DNA of 5,997 bases from Lysobacteraceae bacterium. Its GTDB lineage: Bacteria > Pseudomonadota > Gammaproteobacteria > Xanthomonadales > Xanthomonadaceae. This document shows positions 1 to 5,224 of the stretch, one piece after another (the stretch's first letter is position 1; each line of letters opens with the position of its first letter). The translations under genes and the position numbers were made by a program. Under the pieces are notes generated by a model. That model had not been told where the DNA came from. It saw only the letters and a program-made list of their open reading frames with translations, and ran no database searches. The stretch spans positions 1 through 5,997 of the forward strand of contig JAGNNB010000206.1 in the NCBI GenBank assembly GCA_017990865.1, written 5' to 3'.

Positions 1-702
1 CACATGATCCTGCACGGCATCGAAGCGCCCAACATCGTCCACACCAATACGCTGGGCGAGAACATCCAGGACATCCAGCAGCGCGACCGTTTCGATGTGA
101 TCCTGGCGAACCCGCCGTTCGGCGGCAAGGAACGGCCGGAAGTGCAGCAGAACTTCCCGATCAAGACCGGCGAAACCGCGTTCCTGTTCCTCCAGCATTT
201 CATCAAATCGCTGAAGGCGCCCGGCCGCGCCGCCATCGTCATCAAGAACACCTTCCTCAGCAACACCGACAACGCCTCCACCAGCCTGCGCAAGCTGCTG
301 CTGGAAAGCTGCAACCTGCATACCGTGCTGGATATGCCCGGCGGCACCTTCCAGGGCGCGGGCGTGAAGACCGTGGTGCTGTTCTTCGACAAGGGCGCGC
401 CCACGCGCAAGATCTGGTACTACCAGTTGAACCCGGGCCGCAACATGGGCAAGACCAACCCGCTCAACGACGACGATCTGGCTGATTTCGTGGCGAAGCA
501 GAAGAGCTACGCCGATTCCGCGCAGAGTTGGTCGGTGGATGTGGCGAAGATCGATGCCGCGACCTGGGATTTGTCGGTGAAGAACCCGAAGGGCGGTGAT
601 GATGTTGTGATGCGCACGCCGAAGGAGATTCTGGATGAAATTGCGGCGTTGGATGGGGAGAGTGCTGAGGTGTTGGCGAAGATTCGAGGGCTGGTGGCGT
701 GA
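1..702 (+). CDS. hsdM: Type I restriction-modification DNA methyltransferase subunit HsdM, C-terminal part (5' end outside the window)
   Basis: This is the modification subunit, an N6-adenine methyltransferase that uses S-adenosylmethionine and works as an M2S complex with HsdS, or as R2M2S when restricting. The frame is open from base 1, so the ATG at 4 is internal. HsdM proteins usually run to about 500 residues, so roughly half is missing, including the N-terminal helical domain and the SAM-binding motif. The 233 visible codons contain the catalytic motif NPPF (bases 109-120) within DVILANPPFGG. They also contain the family stretch GTFQGAGVKTVVLFFDKG followed by KIWYYQL, and a DLSVKNP segment near the C-terminus, typical of the N6_Mtase family. 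The end (ILDEIAALDGESAEVLAKI) looks helical, as expected for the region that contacts HsdS. The TGA stop overlaps the start of hsdS. No frameshift or internal stop is seen. Seen: motifs and frame. Inferred: an active enzyme. Confidence 0.97.
   Translation, partial: HMILHGIEAPNIVHTNTLGENIQDIQQRDRFDVILANPPFGGKERPEVQQNFPIKTGETAFLFLQHFIKSLKAPGRAAIVIKNTFLSNTDNASTSLRKLLLESCNLHTVLDMPGGTFQGAGVKTVVLFFDKGAPTRKIWYYQLNPGRNMGKTNPLNDDDLADFVAKQKSYADSAQSWSVDVAKIDAATWDLSVKNPKGGDDVVMRTPKEILDEIAALDGESAEVLAKIRGLVA
686..690 (+). promoter_or_regulatory. Ribosome binding site of hsdS, inside the end of hsdM
   Basis: GAGGG lies 11 bases before ATG 702 and 8 bases before GTG 699. It is the only purine-rich Shine-Dalgarno-like stretch close to the hsdS start. 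The spacing fits GTG 699 slightly better, while the TGATG stop/start overlap favours ATG 702. The two choices differ by one residue. The overlap implies translational coupling to hsdM. Confidence 0.5.
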
Positions 703-1805
703 TGCAAGGTTGGCAGTCTCTTCCCTTTGAAGCGTGCATCGAGCAAGTCGTGTACTCAGCGAAGGTGCAACGCAAAGATTTTCTCGCCGAAGGTGCGTAT
801 CCAATCGTCTCGCAAGAGGAAGCGTTCATAAACGGATTCTGGGACCAGGAAGCCGATATCTTCAGGGTCGACCGTCCTCTCGTTGTCTTCGGAGATCACA
901 CGCGCATACTCAAGTACATCGACTTTGATTTTGTACTCGGAGCAGATGGCGTCAAGGTACTCAAGCCGAAGTCGTTTCTTCACCCGCGGTTCTTCTACTA
1001 CCAGCTTCATACCGCCAAAGTCGATTCGCTTGGCTATGCGAGGCACTACCGTCTGCTCAAGGAACATCGTGTCGCTTACCCGACGTATGCCGAGCAGCAG
1101 CGCATCGTCGTCATCCTCGACGAGGCCTTCGAGGGGATCGCTACCGCCAAGGCCAATGCCCAGAAAAATCTGCGGCATCTTCGGGATATTGTGAGCAATT
1201 ATCTAGAGGCTTTGTTCGACGAAGAAGCTTCCGGATGGGTGGCGAAGAAGCTTGGCCAAGTATGTGATTTCCAAGGAGGATCTCAGCCCCCAAAATCTCA
1301 ATTCGTATATGGGCCTAAATTAGGCTACATCCGCTTCCTGCAGATTAGAGATTTTAGTAGCGACAAAAACATGACATACATACCCGAGTCGAATAAAAAT
1401 CGGATGTGTAGTGAGGATGACATCCTGATTGGAAGGTACGGCGCCTCAGTCGGAAAGATATTGACCGGGAAGTCAGGCGCCTACAATGTTGCGCTTGTAA
1501 AGGCTATCCCAGATATTGTTGTATTAAATAAAGAGTTCTTCCGTAAATATCTGGTTTCAAGCGTTTTTCAAAAGCAGCTAATGAACGTTGCCGCAAGATC
1601 AGCACAGAACGGTTTCAGTAAAGAAGACATTTCTGAGTTTCTTGTACCCTTGCCATCGCTTAAAGAGCAGCAAGAAATAGTTGACAGCATAAAGCCATTG
1701 GTAGAGCAGACTCTACGCCTTGAACGTGTCTACTCGAGGAAGATGGCTGCTCTTGAGGATCTCAAAAAATCCCTCCTCCACCAAGCCTTCACCGGACAAC
1801 TCTAA
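702..1805 (+). CDS. hsdS: Type I restriction-modification specificity subunit HsdS
   Basis: This is the DNA-recognition subunit that sets the bipartite target for both methylation and cleavage. The protein is 367 residues, at the short end for HsdS, and has the usual two-fold layout. TRD1 (about residues 1-127) contains a VFGDHTRILKY segment and a GADGVKVL segment. The first conserved helical spacer (about 128-175) contains AEQQRIVVILDEAFEGIATA. TRD2 (about 178-315) contains GGSQPPKS, GYIRFLQIRDF and NGFSKEDI. The second conserved helix (about 317-367) begins PSLKEQQEIV and ends LLHQAFTGQL. The two helical spacers are recognisably related (AEQQRIV/KEQQEIV, EALF/HQAF), which is the internal repeat of the Methylase_S family. 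ATG 702 overlaps the hsdM stop by one base; GTG 699 is an alternative start. TRD2 is much more AT-rich than the neighbouring genes and uses TTA, CTA, TCA and AGA codons, suggesting domain exchange. The target sequence cannot be read from the protein. Confidence 0.96.
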   Translation: MQGWQSLPFEACIEQVVYSAKVQRKDFLAEGAYPIVSQEEAFINGFWDQEADIFRVDRPLVVFGDHTRILKYIDFDFVLGADGVKVLKPKSFLHPRFFYYQLHTAKVDSLGYARHYRLLKEHRVAYPTYAEQQRIVVILDEAFEGIATAKANAQKNLRHLRDIVSNYLEALFDEEASGWVAKKLGQVCDFQGGSQPPKSQFVYGPKLGYIRFLQIRDFSSDKNMTYIPESNKNRMCSEDDILIGRYGASVGKILTGKSGAYNVALVKAIPDIVVLNKEFFRKYLVSSVFQKQLMNVAARSAQNGFSKEDISEFLVPLPSLKEQQEIVDSIKPLVEQTLRLERVYSRKMAALEDLKKSLLHQAFTGQL

Positions 1806-1808
1806 AGG
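1804..1808 (+). promoter_or_regulatory. Ribosome binding site of hsdR, overlapping the hsdS stop
   Basis: AAAGG shares two bases with the TAA stop of hsdS and lies 9 bases before ATG 1818. The stop-to-start gap is only 12 bases, too short for an independent promoter of any strength, so hsdR is probably read from the hsdM-hsdS transcript. Confidence 0.5.
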
Positions 1809-1817
1809 CATTCAAGG

Positions 1818-4139
1818 ATGAACGAAGCCGAGACCCGCGCCGAGCATATCGACCCCGCCCTGAAGGCCGCGGGGTGGGGCGTGGTCGAAGGCAGCCGGGT
1901 GTTGCGCGAGCATCGCATCACGCTGGGTCGGCTGCAGGGCGGTGGCCGCGCCAAGCCCGAGATCGCCGACTTCGTGCTGGTGTACCGCAACACCAAACTC
2001 GCGGTGATCGAAGCCAAGGCCTGGGACAAGCCCTACACCGAAGGCGTCGGTCAGGCGAAGGCCTACGCCGCGAAGCTGTCGGTGCGCTACACCTTCGCCA
2101 CCAACGGGCAGGCGATCTATCGCATCGATATGCAGACCGGCGCCGAGGGCGATGTCGCCGCATACCCGACGCCCGACGAACTGTGGGCGCTGACGTTCGC
2201 CGAGCGCAACGCATGGCGCGACCGCTTCGCCGCCGTGACCTTGCCGGACAAGAGCGGCAGTTGGACGCTGCGCTACTACCAGGAAACCGCGATCCAGCGC
2301 GTGCTGGAGCGCGTCGCTGACGGCGGCGATCGCATTCTTCTGACGCTGGCGACCGGCACGGGCAAGACCTCGATCGCGTTCCAGATCGCCTGGAAATTGT
2401 TCAAGGCGCGCTGGTCGCTGGCGCGCGACGGCGCCCGCCAACCGCGCATCCTGTTCCTGGCCGACCGCAACACGCTGGCGGATCAGGCCTTCAACGATTT
2501 CAACGCCTTCGCCGCCTTTGAAGAACGCGCGCTGGTGCGCATCGACCCCGGCTCCATCGCCAAAAAGGGCGCCGTGCCGCGCAACGGCGCGGTGTTCTTC
2601 ACCATCTTCCAGACGTTCATGAGCGGCCCGCCGAAGGACGGCCAACCGTCGCCGTATTTCGGCGAATACCCGAAGGATTTCTTCGATTTCATCGTCATCG
2701 ACGAATGCCACCGCGGCGGCGCCAACGACGAAAGCTCGTGGCGCGAGATTCTCGAATACTTCTCGCCCGCCGTGCAGTTGGGTTTGACCGCCACGCCCAG
2801 ACGGAAGGACAACGCCGACACTTATCGCTATTTCGGCGAGCCGGTGTGCGTGTATTCGCTGAAGGATGGCATCAACGACGGCTTCCTCACCCCGTTCAAG
2901 GTGAAGCAGTTCGCGACCACGCTGGACGACTACGTCTACACGCCCGACGACCGCGTGATCGAAGGCGAAATCGAGGCCGGCAAACGCTACGAAGAAAAGG
3001 ATTTCAACAAGATCATCGAAATCAAGGAGCGCGAAGCCTATCGCGTGCGCCTGATGATGGACGCGATCGATCAGAGCGAAAAGACACTGGTGTTCTGCGC
3101 CACCCAAACCCATGCGCTGGCGGTGCGCGACCTGATCAATCAGATGAAAACCAGCACCGACCCACTGTATTGCGTGCGCGTCACCGCCAACGACGGCGCG
3201 CTGGGCGACGCGCATCTGCTGGCATTCAAGGATAACGAGAAGACCATTCCGACGGTGCTGACCACCTCGCAGAAGCTCTCGACCGGCGTGGATGCGCGCA
3301 ATGTGCGCAATATCGTGCTGCTGCGCCCGGTGGGCTCGATGATCGAGTTCAAGCAGATCATCGGCCGCGGCACCCGACTGTACGACGGCAAGGCGTACTT
3401 CACGATCTACGACTTCGTGAAGGCGCACTATCATTTCAGCGACCCGGAGTGGGACGGCGAACCGATCGAGCCGGAAGAAAAGACGCCGAGAAAGAAACGC
3501 GTGGAAGAACCGCCGGTCGATCCGCCGCCCTACGGCGACCCGTCGCCGCGTACGCCGCCGAAGAAAGTGCAGGTGAAACTGGCGGACGGCAAAGTCCGCA
3601 AGATTCAGCACATGATGGCGACGACGTACTGGAGCCCCGACGGGCGACCGATGTCGTCGCAGCAGTTCCTGGAAACGCTGTACGGCGCGCTGCCCGAGTT
3701 TTTCAGGGACGAAGACGAACTCCGCCGTATCTGGAGCGAGCCCGATACGCGAAAGGCATTGCTTATGGGGTTGGCCGACAAGGGGTTCGGCCACGAAACG
3801 CTGACCGAAATGCAGTCGTTCATCGAAGCCGAGAACAGCGATCTGTTCGATGTGCTGGCGAACGTCTCCTTCGCGCTCGAACCCGTACCCCGCGAAGCGC
3901 GCTCGGAGGCGGCCAAAGCGGCGGCAGAGATCGCATTGAGCGATCCGCAACGCGCCTTCGTCGATTTTGTACTCGCGCAGTACGTTGCGCAGGGCGTGGA
4001 TGAGCTGGACCAGGACAAGCTCTCTCCGCTGCTCAAGTTGCGCTACCGATCGCTGAGCGATGCGTTTGACGCGCTGGGCGACCCCGAAGGCGTGCGCGAT
4101 CTCTTCGTCGGCTTCCAGAAGCATCTTTACGCGAAGTAG
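1818..4139 (+). CDS. hsdR: Type I restriction endonuclease subunit HsdR (compact EcoEI/EcoAI-like form)
   Basis: This is the ATP-dependent translocase and nuclease subunit; it joins the HsdM/HsdS complex and cuts unmethylated DNA away from the target. The 773-residue length matches the compact type IB-like subunits better than the longer EcoKI or EcoR124 forms. The N-terminal PD-(D/E)xK nuclease shows D51, E65-x-K67 and a QAKAY motif at 79-83. The superfamily 2 motor follows: Walker A ATGTGKTS (178-185), DECH (295-298), TATP (324-327), STGVD (488-492) and QIIGRGTR (513-520). A proline- and charge-rich linker (about 550-590) leads into the C-terminal helical region (about 590-773), which fits the EcoEI_R_C domain. 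All key catalytic residues are present and there is no frameshift. ATG 1818 is chosen because AAAGG lies 9 bases upstream and the N-terminus (MNEAETRAEHIDPAL) is typical of the family. No TTA, CTA or TCA codon occurs across almost the whole gene, matching a GC-rich host and contrasting with hsdS. Confidence 0.97.
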   Translation: MNEAETRAEHIDPALKAAGWGVVEGSRVLREHRITLGRLQGGGRAKPEIADFVLVYRNTKLAVIEAKAWDKPYTEGVGQAKAYAAKLSVRYTFATNGQAIYRIDMQTGAEGDVAAYPTPDELWALTFAERNAWRDRFAAVTLPDKSGSWTLRYYQETAIQRVLERVADGGDRILLTLATGTGKTSIAFQIAWKLFKARWSLARDGARQPRILFLADRNTLADQAFNDFNAFAAFEERALVRIDPGSIAKKGAVPRNGAVFFTIFQTFMSGPPKDGQPSPYFGEYPKDFFDFIVIDECHRGGANDESSWREILEYFSPAVQLGLTATPRRKDNADTYRYFGEPVCVYSLKDGINDGFLTPFKVKQFATTLDDYVYTPDDRVIEGEIEAGKRYEEKDFNKIIEIKEREAYRVRLMMDAIDQSEKTLVFCATQTHALAVRDLINQMKTSTDPLYCVRVTANDGALGDAHLLAFKDNEKTIPTVLTTSQKLSTGVDARNVRNIVLLRPVGSMIEFKQIIGRGTRLYDGKAYFTIYDFVKAHYHFSDPEWDGEPIEPEEKTPRKKRVEEPPVDPPPYGDPSPRTPPKKVQVKLADGKVRKIQHMMATTYWSPDGRPMSSQQFLETLYGALPEFFRDEDELRRIWSEPDTRKALLMGLADKGFGHETLTEMQSFIEAENSDLFDVLANVSFALEPVPREARSEAAKAAAEIALSDPQRAFVDFVLAQYVAQGVDELDQDKLSPLLKLRYRSLSDAFDALGDPEGVRDLFVGFQKHLYAK

Positions 4140-4179
4140 TGAGTCGGTGTGCCGTCGATTCCGTCGTCGGCCGATGCAC

Positions 4180-4200
4180 CTGACTGGGTTCCAGCGTCAG
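4180..4200. repeat. Imperfect hairpin within a 30-base insertion in the first repeat copy
   Basis: CTGACTGG pairs with CCA..GTCAG across a GTT loop, leaving two unpaired bases (GC) on the right arm. It lies in the 30 bases that distinguish the first long repeat copy from the second. It is the first stem-loop after the hsdR stop, about 40 bases downstream, but has no following T tract, so a terminator role is doubtful. Confidence 0.5.
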
Positions 4201-4202
4201 TA

Positions 4203-4309
4203 GATGCCCCTCATCCGGCGCTGCGCGCCACCTTCTCCTCGCGGCGCGGGGAGAAGAGAGTAGCGAGATCGGCGCTTCAGCCTTCTCGCCGTCGTGCGTA
4301 GAGAATGAA
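4203..4309 (+). repeat. Long direct repeat, copy 1 (107 bases, contains a + oriented REP)
   Basis: This copy aligns without gaps to 4434-4540 at a constant offset of 231 bases, with 10 differences by eye (about 91% identity). It contains a small hairpin GGCGC-TGC-GCGCC (4217-4229) and an 11-pair hairpin (4232-4242 with 4246-4256, loop GGC), in which the T at 4239 forms a G-T wobble and preserves the fold. Six of the ten differences fall in the terminal hairpin (4281-4307), which is largely destroyed here. Copy 1 is therefore the decayed member of the pair. Confidence 0.85.
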
Positions 4310-4332
4310 GAGTTACGAGCGCAATGCTTTAT

Positions 4333-4380
4333 CCCTCTCCCCGCATGCGGGGAGAGGGTGCCCGAAGGGCGGGTGAGGGG
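4333..4380 (-). repeat. REP element, minus orientation, with a 26-base perfect palindrome
   Basis: Read on the minus strand this unit runs CCCCTCACCCGCCC, then a GCCC-TTC-GGGC hairpin, then a perfect 26-base palindrome (4333-4358) centred on GCATGC with C-rich and G-rich arms. The order matches the + oriented units (CCCCTCAT, small hairpin, long hairpin), but the sequence is a distinct subtype with CCCTCTCC in place of CCTTCTCC. It lies between the two 107-base copies. Confidence 0.8.
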
Positions 4381-4433
4381 CGCTTTTCGCGGGATCGTGC
4401 GATGTTGTATGGCGGTCGATAGCGTCGTTGGCC

Positions 4434-4540
4434 GATGCCCCTCATCCGGCGCTGCGCGCCACCTTCTCCCCGCGGTGCGGGGAGAAGGGAGTAGCGAGAT
4501 CGGCGCTTTAGCCTTCTCCCCGCGGCGCGGGGAGAATGAA
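4434..4540 (+). repeat. Long direct repeat, copy 2 (107 bases, two intact hairpins)
   Basis: This is the better-preserved copy of the unit at 4203-4309. The main hairpin is a perfect 12-pair stem (4462-4473 with 4477-4488, loop GGT), and the second hairpin is a perfect 10-pair stem (4514-4523 with 4527-4536, loop GGC). A further 24 bases upstream (4415-4438) match 4154-4177 with three differences, so the homology continues to the left in both copies, interrupted by 30 extra bases in copy 1. The second hairpin ends 16 bases from the kinase stop codon and would be the first structure in that gene's 3' untranslated region. Confidence 0.85.
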
Positions 4541-4552
4541 TTCACAGATCGA

Positions 4553-5068
4553 CTACGACAACGCATCCACGAACGCGGCGATCTCGCGATCGGAGCGCAA
4601 CACCACGACGCGCCGTTCCGCCGCATCGTCGGCCCAATCGCGCAGTTTCGCGATTACGGCGGGGCGTTTGCGCAGGCGGTAGGTGAGGATCCACCAGAGG
4701 AAATCGAGGTCAAGTTTTTCCGGGCAGCCGGGCGTCATGTCGGGGCGATGGCGGCCGCGGTAGCGCCAGCGTCTGCCTACGACGCGCCAGAGGCAGAGCA
4801 GCGGCGGTAGGTCGAGCAGGATCGCGGTGTCGGCGGCGGCGAGGCGTTCGTCCAGCGTGCCGCCGAAATTGCCGTCCATCACCCAGGCGTCCTGCGCCAT
4901 CAGCGGTGCGAGCGTGGCGCGCCATTCGTCGCGCGTGGGCTGTCGCCACCCGGGGCGCCAGTACAGCGCGTCGAGATGCAACACCGGCAAGCCGAGGTGT
5001 TCGCCGAGCCGTGTCGCCAGCGTGGATTTGCCCGCGCCGCCAGGGCCGATGATCAGGAGTTTGCGCAT
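4553..5068 (-). CDS. P-loop nucleotide kinase-like protein (adenylate kinase/topology modulation FlaR-like family)
   Basis: This is a small cytoplasmic P-loop protein of 171 residues, a normal length for the family. Walker A is GPGGAGKST (residues 8-16). It is followed by HLDALYW (31-37), a WVMDGN segment (62-67), and AADTAILLDLP leading into CLWRVVGRR, the region that forms the Walker B-like strand. A basic lid-like segment with RYRGRHRPDM and PGCPEKLDLDFL follows (about 102-124). These are the hallmarks of the group annotated as adenylate kinase, AAA family ATPase or DNA topology modulation protein. The true substrate is not established for most members, so I give no gene symbol. ATG 5068 is chosen because the P-loop begins at residue 8, as usual, although no Shine-Dalgarno sequence is visible just upstream. 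It converges on hsdR and lies downstream of corA on the same strand, separated by 156 bases. No functional link to the restriction system is apparent. Confidence 0.9.
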   Translation of the reverse strand: MRKLLIIGPGGAGKSTLATRLGEHLGLPVLHLDALYWRPGWRQPTRDEWRATLAPLMAQDAWVMDGNFGGTLDERLAAADTAILLDLPPLLCLWRVVGRRWRYRGRHRPDMTPGCPEKLDLDFLWWILTYRLRKRPAVIAKLRDWADDAAERRVVVLRSDREIAAFVDALS

Positions 5069-5198
5069 GGGAAAATCGATAGGGCGTGCGGCGACTTATA
5101 AAGAGCCGTGCATGGAGGGCGCGCTTTCGCGGATCGGCGCGTCCATCGCGAAAGAAAGCGATTCTGCGGGTGCGCCTCTGCGCGTGGTTTTGTTCGCG
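5069..5198 (-). promoter_or_regulatory. Probable promoter/leader region of the kinase gene with an inverted repeat
   Basis: The gap between corA and the kinase gene contains, on the minus strand, a TATAAG -10-like hexamer (5095-5100), which would put the transcript start about 20 bases before the ATG. No convincing -35 hexamer is seen. Upstream lies an 8-base inverted repeat, CTTTCGCG (5124-5131) and CGCGAAAG (5147-5154), separated by 15 bases. It could be an operator or simply a stem-loop. The assignment rests on position and a single hexamer only. Confidence 0.3.
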
Positions 5199-5224
5199 AA
5201 AAAGCCGGTGCGCCTAGGCGCACC
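5199..5224 (-). terminator. Rho-independent terminator of corA
   Basis: Directly after the corA TAG on the minus strand lies an 18-base perfect palindrome, GGTGCGCCTAGGCGCACC (5207-5224), which folds into a 7-pair stem with a CTAG loop. It is followed by GGC and a run of five T. A GC-rich stem plus T tract right at a stop codon fits an intrinsic terminator and would separate corA from the kinase gene. Confidence 0.75.

Larger units (their letters stand above)
4140..4552. repeat. Intergenic REP-type palindrome cluster between convergent hsdR and the kinase gene
   Basis: This 413-base stretch has no credible gene. It consists mainly of REP-like units: a + oriented unit (4207-4256), an eroded hairpin (4281-4307), a - oriented unit (4333-4380), a second + oriented unit (4438-4488) and an intact short hairpin (4512-4536). 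Each main unit has a pyrimidine-rich head (CCCCTCAT or CCCCTCAC), a small hairpin and a long C-rich/G-rich hairpin. Alternating orientation is the layout of composite REP clusters (BIME-like). Such elements are generally non-coding and scattered by REP-associated transposases; none is encoded here. Lying between convergent genes, the hairpins could limit read-through or protect 3' ends, which is inference. No clear intrinsic terminator with a T tract follows hsdR. Confidence 0.85.

Noticed and set aside
756..1178. A 140-codon minus-strand frame within hsdS
   Set aside because: It is antisense to the TRD1 and first spacer region of hsdS, whose plus-strand product matches the family throughout.
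1812..4124. A 770-codon open frame on the minus strand covering almost all of hsdR
   Set aside because: It is in exact codon register with hsdR, so it stays open only because hsdR lacks TTA, CTA and TCA codons. Its product is a low-complexity mix of R, A, H and V with no recognisable domain, while the + strand frame has the complete HsdR motif set.
4333..4358. The 26-base palindrome as the intrinsic terminator of hsdR
   Set aside because: It lies almost 200 bases past the stop codon and is followed by G-rich sequence rather than a T tract. It is better explained as the long hairpin of a minus-oriented REP.
4203..4540. A possible CRISPR array, because similar units recur
   Set aside because: There are only two long copies, each internally palindromic and 107 bases long, with an oppositely oriented element between them. 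Short regular repeats with unique spacers are absent and no cas gene is present.
4033..4626. A 197-codon minus-strand frame through the REP cluster (product with SPRRGE and RRWRAAPDEG blocks)
   Set aside because: The protein repeats are translations of the REP units, a common source of false hypothetical proteins in this group. It overlaps the ends of both hsdR and the kinase gene and has no domain.
4358..4810. A 150-codon plus-strand frame from the REP cluster into the kinase gene
   Set aside because: It begins in REP sequence and continues as the antisense of the kinase gene, whose minus-strand frame carries clear P-loop and lid motifs.
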